Shown here: positions 29,209-37,101 of the stretch, in pieces | Layout of the letters: each line of letters begins with the position of its first letter | How positions within the stretch are numbered: position 1 is the first letter of the stretch | Assembly (NCBI GenBank): GCA_902385155.1 | Contig: CABMEP010000044.1 | Span: 1 to 37,938, forward strand | Source of the DNA: an uncultured archaeon | Lineage (GTDB): Archaea; Micrarchaeota; Micrarchaeia; CABMEP01 | Direction: 5' to 3' | Length of the DNA stretch: 37,938 nt | Program-made: the position numbers and the translations under genes | The notes under the pieces: generated by a model | Databases searched by the model: none | What the model was told of the DNA's origin: nothing | What the model saw: only the letters and a program-made list of their open reading frames with translations

Positions 29209-29805
29209 TCAATCCTTGGGCTTGGTCTCCTCTTCCTCGGCCGTCACTTCCTCGGTGTCTTCGTCGTCGGTGTCCTCTTCGCCCTCCTCGTCGTCCGGAT
29301 CGTCATCGGCGCCTTCGTCCGGCGCCTTGACGGGGGCATTGCCTTTCCGCTTGCCCTGCCTCTTGTCCGCGCTCACGTCTATGTCGGCGTCGCCTTCCGT
29401 GCCCTCGTCGTCGGCGCCTTCAACCTTGTCCTCGTCGGTGTCCTCGAGGAGCTCCAATTCCCCGAGGATCTTGAGTATCTTGTCCAGCTTGGCGTGAATC
29501 TGCTTGATCTGCTCCTGGGAGACTCCGGATCCGCCCGATCCGCCGCCCCTTGATGGGATTCCGCCTTCCCTGAAGCAGCTGGCGCACAGCACCGGCTTCG
29601 ATCCCGTCGGCCTGAACGGCACCTGGCAGTCCTTGCCGCACTTCGAGCACACGGCGTCGAACTTCTGGCCCGGACCCCTGTCCCTGAATCCACCGGACCT
29701 TCCGCCGAATCCGCCAGGCCTTCCCCTGAAACCGCCGGGCTTGCCCCTGAATCCGCCGGATCCGCCCCTGTACCCTCCGCTGCTTCCTCTAGAAAAATTA
29801 CCCAT
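29209..29805 (-). CDS. RGG-rich protein with CxxC-x17-CxxC zinc domain and acidic tail
   Basis: The 198-residue protein has three parts. Residues 1-48 are Gly/Arg-rich with RGG and FRG repeats, as in RNA-binding proteins. Residues about 50-80 (VCSKCGKDCQVPFRPTGS to CASCFREGG) fit the CxxC-x17-CxxC domain exactly. After a helix (VSQEQIKQIHAKLDKILKILGELELLED, about 95-122) comes a long Asp/Glu-rich tail. It resembles small archaeal nucleic-acid-associated proteins; the acidic tail could be autoinhibitory or help solubility. A TATA box 26 nt upstream sets the start. Confidence 0.85.
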   Translation of the reverse strand: MGNFSRGSSGGYRGGSGGFRGKPGGFRGRPGGFGGRSGGFRDRGPGQKFDAVCSKCGKDCQVPFRPTGSKPVLCASCFREGGIPSRGGGSGGSGVSQEQIKQIHAKLDKILKILGELELLEDTDEDKVEGADDEGTEGDADIDVSADKRQGKRKGNAPVKAPDEGADDDPDDEEGEEDTDDEDTEEVTAEEEETKPKD

Positions 29806-29826
29806 GCACCAGTTACCCCATGAGGC

Positions 29827-29834
29827 TATTTAAA
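29827..29834 (-). promoter_or_regulatory. TATA box of the RGG protein gene
   Basis: Minus strand TTTAAATA is centred 26 nt upstream of the ATG at 29805. Confidence 0.55.
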
Positions 29835-29929
29835 CTGCAGTCCAGGGCGCTTCCCAAGGATACTGCCTGGGATGGGCATCCGATCAAGCCGGATTCCGAT
29901 TCATGGTGCCCACACGGATCACCGCATCA

Positions 29930-30067
29930 TCAGCTCTGCCCTGCTTTCTTCGCGCCGCACTTGATGCAGTACCACACTTCCGGGGTCTCGCTGACCCGCT
30001 TCATGACGCTCCTGCAGACCGGGCACAGCCATCTCAGCGGCCTCTCCGGCTTGTCTTTCGTTGCCAT
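29930..30067 (-). CDS. small zinc-ribbon protein
   Basis: Direct translation of the minus strand gives 45 residues, MATKDKPERPLRWLC onwards, with CPVC (15-18) and CIKC (34-37) pairs 15 residues apart, a complete zinc ribbon. It starts 4 nt after the stop of the HD gene (30072) and shares its transcript. The ribosome-binding region GGGAATGAT overlaps the HD gene end. Such short ribbons are often parts of RNA or transcription complexes; the role here is unknown. Confidence 0.65.
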   Translation of the reverse strand: MATKDKPERPLRWLCPVCRSVMKRVSETPEVWYCIKCGAKKAGQS

Positions 30068-30071
30068 ATCA

Positions 30072-30638
30072 TCATTCCCTGCTCAGCAGAAGCATCGCGG
30101 CGTCGTACCTCGGCCTGACGATCTCCTTCGCGGAGGGGGACAGCTTCTCCCACGAGCGCTGCAGCTTCTTCCGCGTGGACTCCCTCGCCTCCGCCCTGTT
30201 CTTCTTCTCGAAGACGAAGGCGGCCTGCAGTATCCCTGTGATGTCGTCGAAATGGGACATCGCGTCGGCCTCGGCGATTATCCTCGCCTCCGGGCTCTCC
30301 CGCTCCACCTTCTGCGATCCCCTGTGGCTCATTATGCAGTGCTTGACGCGCTCTATCCTGTCCGGGGGATATCCGAGCTCCTTCAGCTTCTCGCCCGCTA
30401 TCCGCGCGCCGCTCAGATGGTGATCCTCCCTTCCATGGATGATGGAGCCGATGTCGTGGAGCCAGGCCGCCAGCTCGACGATCTCCACGTCCGCGCCCAG
30501 CTTCCCGGCCAGCGCCTTCGCATACCGGTGCACCGGGACGAAATGGTCGTGGAACGGTTCGTAGCCGTACTTGCTGGACGGCTTCCTGCATTCGGATTCC
30601 ACGTATCCCCTCACATTGGCGACGATGCTTCCAGGCAT
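30072..30638 (-). CDS. HD-domain hydrolase
   Basis: The 188-residue protein carries His37 (PVHRYAKAL), His61-Asp62 in WLHDIGSIIHGR, His73-His74 in DHHLSGARIA, His105 in MSHRGS and Asp125 in AEADAMSHFDD, the pattern of a metal-dependent HD phosphohydrolase with extra ligands. Substrate unknown, likely a nucleotide. The Met at 30638 is chosen; the TATA-like CTTAAACC at 30671-30680 lies about 37 nt upstream, as in the short-leader genes of this window. It is co-transcribed with the small zinc-ribbon gene that follows. Confidence 0.85.
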   Translation of the reverse strand: MPGSIVANVRGYVESECRKPSSKYGYEPFHDHFVPVHRYAKALAGKLGADVEIVELAAWLHDIGSIIHGREDHHLSGARIAGEKLKELGYPPDRIERVKHCIMSHRGSQKVERESPEARIIAEADAMSHFDDITGILQAAFVFEKKNRAEARESTRKKLQRSWEKLSPSAKEIVRPRYDAAMLLLSRE

Positions 30639-30710
30639 GATACCAACCGTGCTGAGATGGAATCGATGGCTCTTAAACCTAACCCTGCGGTTCGGCAGGG
30701 CGTTCACCCT

Positions 30711-30720
30711 TAAATTTAAA
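30711..30720 (+). promoter_or_regulatory. TATA box of the isochorismatase-like gene
   Basis: TAAATTTAAA lies about 42 nt before the ATG at 30758, with AAGGAG between, consistent with a short leader. Confidence 0.5.
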
Positions 30721-30757
30721 AAGCCAGGGTGGAACTCACCGCAAGGAGTGTGATGCC

Positions 30758-31357
30758 ATGAAGGATCCGAAGCTCGAGTTCCTGACCGCCGAGAACAGCG
30801 TGCTGGTATTGGTGGATTTCCAGCCGGGCATGTTCAAGGGGATCAGCTCGGGGAACCGTACGACGATAAAGGCGGCCGCCGTGGGCGCCGCTAAGGCTGC
30901 GAAGATACTGGGCGTGCCCGTGGTGATGACGTCCATAACGCCCAGCATGAACGGGAATTTCCTCGAGGAGATAACAAGCCTGTTCCCGAAGCAGGAGGCA
31001 ATCCCGCGCAAGGTGCCGGGATTCGACGCGTTCGAGGACGCGAAGGTCTGGGCGGCAGTGAAGAAGACGGGGCGCAGGAAGATAGTCATATCGGGCCTGT
31101 GGACGAGCATGTGCTTCGCTTACACCGCGATCCACGCGATGCGCGAGGGCTACGAGGTGTACGCCTTGGTAGACGCCGCTGGAGACGCATCGAAGGACGC
31201 GCACAAGTACGGGATCAAGCGCATGATGCAGATCGGAGTGGTGCCGATCACCCTGATATCGCTGGTGTCCGAGTGGATGCACGACTGGATGAACCCGAAG
31301 TCCGGCGAGCTGATCGAGGAAGTGTACTCCAAGTACGACTCGATGCTCGGCATGTAG
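30758..31357 (+). CDS. isochorismatase-family cysteine hydrolase (YcaC-like)
   Basis: The 199-residue protein has the family fold: LVLVDFQPGMF with catalytic Asp20, PVVMTSI, AIPRKVPGFDAFED and the nucleophile Cys119 in GLWTSMCFAYTA, then GYEVYALVDAAGD. The third catalytic residue (usually Lys) is not certain from sequence alone. Members hydrolyse small amides or esters; YcaC itself has no known substrate. Full length for the group. AAGGAG lies about 9 nt before the ATG. A hairpin plus T-run terminator follows at 31401. Confidence 0.88.
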   Translation: MKDPKLEFLTAENSVLVLVDFQPGMFKGISSGNRTTIKAAAVGAAKAAKILGVPVVMTSITPSMNGNFLEEITSLFPKQEAIPRKVPGFDAFEDAKVWAAVKKTGRRKIVISGLWTSMCFAYTAIHAMREGYEVYALVDAAGDASKDAHKYGIKRMMQIGVVPITLISLVSEWMHDWMNPKSGELIEEVYSKYDSMLGM

Positions 31358-31400
31358 GTCCGGAGACGCCGCGGCAAGGGCGGGCGGAGCAAGAATGTCT

Positions 31401-31446
31401 CGCGCGCGAAACGAGAGAAACGCGCGCTCTTTCCTTTTTTTTCTTT
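31401..31446 (+). terminator. hairpin and T-tract terminator
   Basis: GCGCGC (31402-31407) pairs with GCGCGC (31422-31427), followed by TCTTTCCTTTTTTTTCTTT. It resembles a bacterial intrinsic terminator. Confidence 0.6.
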
Positions 31447-31491
31447 GATGGTCACGGGCACGTCCGGCGCTCGCCTAACGAATTCGCAGCG

Positions 31492-31498
31492 TTTAAAA
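31492..31498 (+). promoter_or_regulatory. TATA box of the SIMPL gene
   Basis: TTTAAAA is centred 26 nt upstream of the ATG at 31521. Confidence 0.55.
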
Positions 31499-31520
31499 TC
31501 CCGGCCTGCGAGGGGCACGC

Positions 31521-32267
31521 ATGGCAAAACCACCATTCGATTACACGCTGATCGCAGTAGTGCTCATCCTGGCGGCCGCGGTGCTGCTGGCGATAACATA
31601 CATGGTCCCGCGGCCCGGCGGGGAGAGGACGATCAGCGTCACGGGCACGGCATCCATGACCGTGCAGCCGGACGAGGCCGTCGTGTACGTGCAGGCGGTC
31701 ACGAGATCGAACGATTCGGCGGAAGAGGCGAAGAGCCTGAACGCCGAGGTCTCCGACGCGGTCCTGACCTCCCTGTTGAAAGCGGGCGTGGACAGGGGCG
31801 ACATCGAGACGCAGGGATTCAGCGTGTATCCCGAATACGATTACCTGCAGGACAGGGGACAGGTGCTCAAGGGATACGTGGCCACCAACTCCATGAAGGT
31901 GACCGCGAAGGACTTCGACGATGTCGGGAAGATAGTCGACGTCTCTGTCGATTCCGGCGCTCTGATCAGCTACATAAACTACGAGCTCTCCGCCGCGAAG
32001 ACCAACGAGTACAAGGCGTTGGTGCTGGCCGACGCGTCCAAGGACGCGAGGAACAAGGCGGAGGCGATAGTCGCCGGCCTGGGCAAGAGCCTCGGCGACC
32101 TGGTATCGGTCTCCGCATCCAACTACAACTACATGCCGTACGCGGTGTATGATGAACGGGCGACAGGATCCGCTCCCAGCGCGGATGTGAAGCAGATCGC
32201 GACGGACCTGCCTCCGGCGAACGTGGATGTCTCCGCGACAGTGCAGGTCACCTACCAGGTGGCCTGA
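31521..32267 (+). CDS. SIMPL-domain (DUF541) membrane-anchored protein
   Basis: The 248-residue protein has an N-terminal membrane helix (about 9-28) and a SIMPL domain: RTISVTGTASMTVQPDEAVVYVQAVTRSNDSAEEAKSLN (about 35-75), GVDRGDIETQGFSVYPEYDY, KGYVATNSMKVTAKDFDDVGKIVD and ARNKAEAIVAGLGKSLGDLVSVS. SIMPL proteins form large rings on the outer face of membranes in bacteria; their role in archaea is unknown. It lies outside the cell. The gene is preceded by its own promoter and followed by the membrane regulator at 32379. Confidence 0.9.
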   Translation: MAKPPFDYTLIAVVLILAAAVLLAITYMVPRPGGERTISVTGTASMTVQPDEAVVYVQAVTRSNDSAEEAKSLNAEVSDAVLTSLLKAGVDRGDIETQGFSVYPEYDYLQDRGQVLKGYVATNSMKVTAKDFDDVGKIVDVSVDSGALISYINYELSAAKTNEYKALVLADASKDARNKAEAIVAGLGKSLGDLVSVSASNYNYMPYAVYDERATGSAPSADVKQIATDLPPANVDVSATVQVTYQVA

Positions 32268-32350
32268 TTCCCCTCCAAGGGGATATCTCTGGCCCCCAGC
32301 GCGAGCCGGGATGCAGGATAGTTAGGAAGAAACCGAACGACTGGAAACCG

Positions 32351-32357
32351 TTTAAAA
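32351..32357 (+). promoter_or_regulatory. TATA box of the membrane regulator gene
   Basis: TTTAAAA is centred 25 nt upstream of the ATG at 32379. Confidence 0.55.
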
Positions 32358-32378
32358 CAGCGGCTGCGAGGATGTCGC

Positions 32379-32942
32379 ATGGAGAACGCGGGAGCGATAG
32401 ACAGGAAGGCGATAAGATCCCTGGCATCGGACACGAGGGTGTCCATGCTGAAGAGGCTGGCGGACAGGCGCAGGATGCCGTCCGAGCTGTCCAAGGAGAT
32501 GGGGATCGCGCCGTCCACCGTGGTCGAGCACCTGAAGGAGCTGGAATCCGCCGGCCTGGTCAGGAAGGAGAAGACCCGGCGCAAGTGGATATACTACGAG
32601 CTCACGGAGAAGGGCGAGAACATATTCAGGCCCAGGATACCGTTCCAGTTCATACTCTCTTTAGCGATCGGATTCGTAGTGATGGGCGTGAGCCTGTGGA
32701 ATTTCTCCCTGCTGCAGCCCCAGTCCAACGGGCCGGCGGCGGGCGAGATGTCGCGCGACAGCGGCGTCCTGCAGACGTTCGCTACGGCCGCCGAGGGGCC
32801 CGCCATCGCCCCGAAAGCGGTGGCCGACGGCGCTTCCAACGACCTCAGCACGGTGTTCCTGTCGCTCGCGGCGCTCGGCCTCCTGATCGTGCTGGCGATG
32901 CTGTATTCCATCTACGAGGTCATGAGAAACAGGCGGAAATGA
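32379..32942 (+). CDS. membrane-bound winged-helix transcription regulator (ArsR-like)
   Basis: The 187-residue protein has an ArsR-type winged helix at about 8-80 (IRSLASDTRVSMLKRLADRRRMPSELSKEMGIAPSTVVEHLKELESAGLVRKEK, with a wing around RRKWIYYELTEKG). Two membrane helices (about 88-108 and 157-178) flank a soluble stretch of about 45 residues outside the membrane. It would sense a signal at or beyond the membrane and act on DNA from the inner face. Archaeal one-component regulators of this layout are known. The targets are unknown; the SIMPL gene just upstream is a candidate. Confidence 0.85.
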   Translation: MENAGAIDRKAIRSLASDTRVSMLKRLADRRRMPSELSKEMGIAPSTVVEHLKELESAGLVRKEKTRRKWIYYELTEKGENIFRPRIPFQFILSLAIGFVVMGVSLWNFSLLQPQSNGPAAGEMSRDSGVLQTFATAAEGPAIAPKAVADGASNDLSTVFLSLAALGLLIVLAMLYSIYEVMRNRRK

Positions 32943-33004
32943 ACCTGCGCGGTTTTCCGCACGGATTCCGCTGGATTGCAATATTATTTCTACTGAGCGA
33001 CAGC

Positions 33005-33100
33005 CCGCATAAGTACAGTGCGTGGACCGCTACTCTGGGAGAGCGCACAGAGATCGTACAGCCGGGGTAGCGGAGTTAGTTCTCATTTTGTTTCTCTATC
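33005..33100 (+). ncRNA. candidate structured RNA
   Basis: CCGCTAC (about 33028) and GTAGCGG (about 33068) are exact inverse complements enclosing a CTCTG/CAGAG stem, and GTGCG/CGCAC offers an alternative pairing. A TATA-like AATATTATTT near 32978 lies about 30 nt upstream, and the T-rich TTCTCATTTTGTTTCTC follows. The gap is 258 nt and has no ORF of note. It might be a small RNA or a terminator for the regulator gene. It lacks tRNA features. Confidence 0.3.
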
Positions 33101-33169
33101 CTCTAAAAATACGGATAAGACTTCTCCGCACGGAAGCGCCGCATCGGACCGGCCGCCCGGCGACAGCAA

Positions 33170-33178
33170 TATTTAAAT
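33170..33178 (+). promoter_or_regulatory. TATA box
   Basis: TATTTAAAT is centred 27 nt upstream of the ATG at 33201. An AAAGGAG site also lies before the ATG, so both start modes are possible. Confidence 0.5.
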
Positions 33179-33200
33179 TGCGACCGTTCAAAGGAGTAGC

Positions 33201-34187
33201 ATGGAGAAAATGCTATTCGCGACCCTATTGGTCGCTTCGTTAGTGATGATGTCTATCGTGAGCGCCGAGCCGACGCAGCCGCAAGCAACCAGCGCGCAGA
33301 AGGCGCTGCTCGCCGCCGGAGTGGCGGACATGAAGTGCAGGGTGACATACGACACCGGCATCATGAACGCGGTGATTGAGAAATTCCCTTTCCTATCCTC
33401 TCAGTTGAGCTTAAGGATACCTGTCCTCCAGGATGACCTGACCCAGATGAGCAAATTCGCGGACAACGGAGACATGAGGGGCTTCCATGGCTATCTGCAG
33501 GTGAACCTGACGCAGCACTTCAAGCTAGATAACGCCGCTGTCAAGACAGCGATCGAGAGCCTCAGGACGAACAACGGCGGACTGGACAAGAACGAGACTA
33601 AGACGAGGATGCGTGAAGTGAAGGCGACGAACGACGCCCTGATAGAGACGCTGAACAAATGCGCTGACACCAACAAGCACGTGACTCTCGTGATCGGTTA
33701 TTACACCGACTCTCTCACCAACTACCAGAAGAGGGCGGACGAGCTCGCGGCGAAGGGGATAGACACCAAGGACCTCAATGCCCTCATCACCGGCGCGAGA
33801 TCCACTATCGTGGAGCCGCTGAAGGCGGCCACCACAGGAGTCACCGACGGCCAGCAGCTCAAGCTCGCGATGGACACCTACTGTCTCTACGACGGATGCC
33901 TGAACGGCACCAACTTCCACTTCGCTGCCAAGTTCGAGACCGCGAGGCTGACGCACCTCCTTACAATGATAGCCAAGGAGAACATGAGCTCCGCCATGAG
34001 GACTCTCCTTGGTGATGCCGAGAACTTGCTAGACATCGCTAACACCAGGATAACCTCCTGGGGGACGGGCGATGTGCAGCCGGCGGACCTCCAGAGTGCA
34101 TGGGGCCAGATAACATCCGCGGCGAAGGACCTCCACGAGGTGTTCGTGACAGTCAAAGGGGAGCAGAACGCTCCAGAAAGCGGTTGA
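33201..34187 (+). CDS. secreted helical protein
   Basis: The 328-residue protein has a signal peptide (1-22, ending VSA). The rest is mostly helical, with some sequons (NLT, NET, NGT, NMS) and five cysteines (MKC, NKCAD, YCLYDGC). No membrane segment follows the signal peptide, so it is probably released or held by a partner. No family was recognised. Repeated polar helices (KTRMREVKATNDALIETLNK, DLNALITGARSTIVEPLKAA) suggest a coiled or helical-bundle shape. The lipoprotein gene at 34209 follows 21 nt later in the same operon. Confidence 0.8.
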   Translation: MEKMLFATLLVASLVMMSIVSAEPTQPQATSAQKALLAAGVADMKCRVTYDTGIMNAVIEKFPFLSSQLSLRIPVLQDDLTQMSKFADNGDMRGFHGYLQVNLTQHFKLDNAAVKTAIESLRTNNGGLDKNETKTRMREVKATNDALIETLNKCADTNKHVTLVIGYYTDSLTNYQKRADELAAKGIDTKDLNALITGARSTIVEPLKAATTGVTDGQQLKLAMDTYCLYDGCLNGTNFHFAAKFETARLTHLLTMIAKENMSSAMRTLLGDAENLLDIANTRITSWGTGDVQPADLQSAWGQITSAAKDLHEVFVTVKGEQNAPESG

Positions 34188-34208
34188 AGAGCTAGAAGGT
34201 GAATGATT

Positions 34209-34616
34209 ATGGTATCTAAACACAGGAATATGACGGCCATCCTGGCCGTATGCTTGATTGGACTGTTCGTGTTCGGATGCACGAAACCTGCGCTGCAGGA
34301 CCAGGCCAACAACACGACGGGGAATGCCACCATCGCGAATCCGGCTTCGGTGTACTGCGTCGAGCACGGCGGGACGCTGACGATAGTGACCGCCGCTGAC
34401 GGGAGCCAGAGCGGGATGTGCGCCTTCGCTGACGGATCGCAGTGCGACGAATGGGCGTACTACCGCGGAGAATGCGCGCCGTCCGGGACCGCCAACCAGA
34501 CCGTGACAGCCAACGCATCCGGGCTGGACGAGTCGGATTTCATAGTGGTTGACGACTCGATGCCGACCGTGTTCTCGAACGAGCAGACCGCGGAACTGCC
34601 GCAGGAACCGCAGTGA
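34209..34616 (+). CDS. DUF333 lipoprotein
   Basis: The 135-residue protein has a lipobox (LFVFGC, Cys near 24) and a DUF333 domain: NPASVYCVEHGGTLTIV, GSQSGMCAFADGSQCDEWAYYRGEC. The domain occurs in bacterial and archaeal lipoproteins near hemolysin-like or inhibitor proteins; its function is unknown. An acidic, Gln/Pro-rich tail follows. The Met at 34209 is preferred because GGTGA lies 6 nt upstream; an ATG at 34203 overlaps it. A T-run terminator follows at 34643. Confidence 0.9.
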   Translation: MVSKHRNMTAILAVCLIGLFVFGCTKPALQDQANNTTGNATIANPASVYCVEHGGTLTIVTAADGSQSGMCAFADGSQCDEWAYYRGECAPSGTANQTVTANASGLDESDFIVVDDSMPTVFSNEQTAELPQEPQ

Positions 34617-34642
34617 TCTCGGACATATCTTCTTTTCCGTCA

Positions 34643-34649
34643 TTTTTTT
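34643..34649 (+). terminator. T-run terminator
   Basis: TTTTTTT lies 26 nt after the stop of the DUF333 gene. Confidence 0.45.
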
Positions 34650-34684
34650 CGCAACGATGCCCTAGCTGCGCGGGCGGACGGCCA

Positions 34685-35287
34685 TCAATCGACGCAGAGC
34701 ACCTGGCCCACAACCCCGTTCTCCACGTAGGCGTGGCATCCGACGCCCGAATAGTATGCGGAACATGTGCCTGAAGTGTACACCGGGATGTGGAACTTCA
34801 CCACCTTCTCGTAATCCGCAGCGGACAGTTCGGCGACGCAGGTGGACTCGCATTCGCTGGAGTCCATGCACTTCTTCCCGGCGTCCGTGGTCGGCAGGAC
34901 GCATACCGGGTCTGGGAACAGGCCTATCGGACCCCATGCCCCGCCCCTGGCGGCGCATGACGCTTCATCGGTCGGATAGCTCTGGGCGCTGGCGTTGCTG
35001 ATGCAGGAGACTTCCCGCCATGCCCCGTCCACTTTCTTGAAGCACACCATATGGCAGGAGAGCGGGATGCCGTAGCAGTCGGAGTGTCTCACGCATGACC
35101 TGCAGTCGTCCGCAGGCATGGCCAACCCAACGCAGCTGCAGACCATGTTCTCGTAATCCGACTTGCCCTGCAGCTCCGCGACGGCGCCGTCTCCCCACCA
35201 GCCGTTGGACTTCGGCCAGAGGAGCGCCGCGATGATAAGTATCCCTAACGCAAGAGCCACGATGTGCCCCGACCTTCCCTTCTCCAT
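34685..35287 (-). CDS. membrane-anchored cysteine-rich protein with WPK motif
   Basis: The 200-residue protein has an N-terminal membrane helix (about 8-24, IVALALGILIIAALL) directly followed by WPK, then about 18 cysteines in an extracellular part (MVCSCVGLAMPADDCRSC, DCYGIPLSCHMVC, GKKCMDSSECESTC). The Met at 35287 is chosen (GGGGATGATTGCG upstream); TATA CTTAAACC at 35323-35331 lies 40 nt away. It is divergent from the transglutaminase lipoprotein gene at 35395 and shares its layout with the gene at 9508-9783 beside the other transglutaminase gene. Confidence 0.8.
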   Translation of the reverse strand: MEKGRSGHIVALALGILIIAALLWPKSNGWWGDGAVAELQGKSDYENMVCSCVGLAMPADDCRSCVRHSDCYGIPLSCHMVCFKKVDGAWREVSCISNASAQSYPTDEASCAARGGAWGPIGLFPDPVCVLPTTDAGKKCMDSSECESTCVAELSAADYEKVVKFHIPVYTSGTCSAYYSGVGCHAYVENGVVGQVLCVD

Positions 35288-35366
35288 CGCAATCATCCCC
35301 GTCTATCGGTACTCCCCTCGCCTCTTAAACCTTGTTCTTCCGTCAGGCGCCCGCCTGATGATATCA

Positions 35367-35373
35367 TTTTAAA
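35367..35373 (+). promoter_or_regulatory. TATA box of the transglutaminase lipoprotein gene
   Basis: TTTTAAA is centred 25 nt upstream of the GTG at 35395, which supports GTG as the start of a leaderless mRNA. Confidence 0.55.
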
Positions 35374-35394
35374 CGGCGGGATCGAAGGGAGGGC

Positions 35395-37080
35395 GTGGCC
35401 AGATCCGTCATCTTCGTAGGGATCATGCTGACAGGGCTACTCTTTTTCGGCTGCGTCGACACGCATGGCTTTTTTGACTACGGGGGCCGGGCGGGGACGG
35501 GCGGCCTGCACGGCACGGTCACGGACGCGGACGGCACCCCGCTGAACGGGGTCTCCATCTCCCTGATCGGAGAGCCGTCCACCTACGGCGGCAGGACAGG
35601 CAAGGACGGGATGTACAGCATCACGGACCTCCCCGACGGCACTTACGACATCCTCGCGATAAAGGCCGGATACGACCCCGTGACCTTCCCGGGTTTCGCC
35701 GTCTCGGACGGCTACACGTACGAATGGAACATCACGCTGAGCCCCATGGGCGGCATGCATATCCCGGGGGACGGCGCCACAGACGCGCCCGATGCCGGCG
35801 GCCTGTACGGGACCATCATGAACCGGACGGAATCCCCTGTGGAGGACGTCTCCGTCTCCCTCATCGGCGATTCATCCAACTACAGCAGCAGGACGGGCGG
35901 GGACGGGAAGTACAATCTCACCGGAGTGCCCGCCGGCACGTACGAGATTGTCGTGGAGAAGCGGGGATACCGGACCGTGAACTACAGCAACCTCACCATC
36001 AATGCGAGGTGGCCCTACTCCTGGAACATCTCGATCACGAGGGATTGCGTGTATTACGAGGTCAACACGACCGCGAACTATGTCCTGAGATACGGATACA
36101 ACACGACAGTCTACCATGGGGACCAGACATATGTCGTGATGTATCCCGAAGGCGCGACATACAGCGTGTTCCCGGGCACCGACAGCGGGCTGTCCCGGAT
36201 CAGCACGTCCTCCCAGGCGGGGAACAGGATGCTGAGATGGACGCTCGACAACCTGGCGAACCGCTACGCCTATGTCGACGGATACGTCTATGTGGACATG
36301 AGAGGGACGCAGACGATGCGGCTGTTCGACAGGAGAGAGATGAGGATCGTGGACGCCTCGTCGGGCCAGCCCGCCTTCCTGGGAAGCGAGGCGCTGGAAG
36401 GCGAGGCGAGCGGGAACATGGTCGAGGCGGGAAGGACGATGATCGATCCATACGACAGCGAGATACGGACGATAGCGGAGCAGGTGAGGGACGGGACGAA
36501 AAGCGACGATGTCTGGACCGTAGCGGAAGCGATGTTCGTATGGCTGAAGAACAACACGGAATACTACCATGGCCCCGAGAGCGGCGCATACACCAAATCG
36601 GCCATAGAGGTGCTGCACAGCCGGGAAGGGGACTGCGACGAGCTCTCGTCCCTCTACGTCTCGCTGTGCCGGGCGGTCGGGATACCGGCGAGGTTCGTCA
36701 GGGGATACGCCATGGAAGAGGGCTCCACCGATTACACGAGCCACCAGTGGGCCGAGTTCTATGACGGGGAGTGGGTGCCCGTCGAGGTCGCGACCACAGG
36801 GAACACCACGCGCGAGAACGGGGTGACGCGCGGGATATCCGGGAACATAACGCACCTCGTCGATACCCGTTTCGGCTACAGGGGGCCGGGTTACGTCCAG
36901 ATATTCGTGGACGACGGGACAAGCGAGTCGGTGAACATCGATTACGGCAGCGGGGGCAAGTACTACGACAGGCCGTCCGTGACGTCCGATTACAGCTATT
37001 ATGACATCGTGAGCTACGACACGAAGTACATCGCCGCCTGCGCCGACGGGACGAGGGCTCTCGTTGGCGAGATAGGATGA
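35395..37080 (+). CDS. transglutaminase-like lipoprotein, paralog of the protein at 9788
   Basis: The 561-residue protein starts at GTG. A lipobox (LLFFGC, Cys20) anchors it outside. Two carboxypeptidase-regulatory-like beta sandwiches follow (about 36-95, HGTVTDADGTPLNGVSI; about 137-195, YGTIMNRTESPVEDVSV), then a region shared with the 9788 protein (NTTANYVLRYGYNTTVY) and a transglutaminase core with Cys414 in GDCDE, His450 in SHQWAEF and Glu464 in VPVEVA. As in its paralog, Glu takes the place of the usual Asp. The Cys-rich modules of the paralog are missing. Likely acts on surface proteins or peptides. Confidence 0.88.
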   Translation: MARSVIFVGIMLTGLLFFGCVDTHGFFDYGGRAGTGGLHGTVTDADGTPLNGVSISLIGEPSTYGGRTGKDGMYSITDLPDGTYDILAIKAGYDPVTFPGFAVSDGYTYEWNITLSPMGGMHIPGDGATDAPDAGGLYGTIMNRTESPVEDVSVSLIGDSSNYSSRTGGDGKYNLTGVPAGTYEIVVEKRGYRTVNYSNLTINARWPYSWNISITRDCVYYEVNTTANYVLRYGYNTTVYHGDQTYVVMYPEGATYSVFPGTDSGLSRISTSSQAGNRMLRWTLDNLANRYAYVDGYVYVDMRGTQTMRLFDRREMRIVDASSGQPAFLGSEALEGEASGNMVEAGRTMIDPYDSEIRTIAEQVRDGTKSDDVWTVAEAMFVWLKNNTEYYHGPESGAYTKSAIEVLHSREGDCDELSSLYVSLCRAVGIPARFVRGYAMEEGSTDYTSHQWAEFYDGEWVPVEVATTGNTTRENGVTRGISGNITHLVDTRFGYRGPGYVQIFVDDGTSESVNIDYGSGGKYYDRPSVTSDYSYYDIVSYDTKYIAACADGTRALVGEIG

Positions 37081-37101
37081 ATCCGGCCCGCCCTCACGCG
37101 T

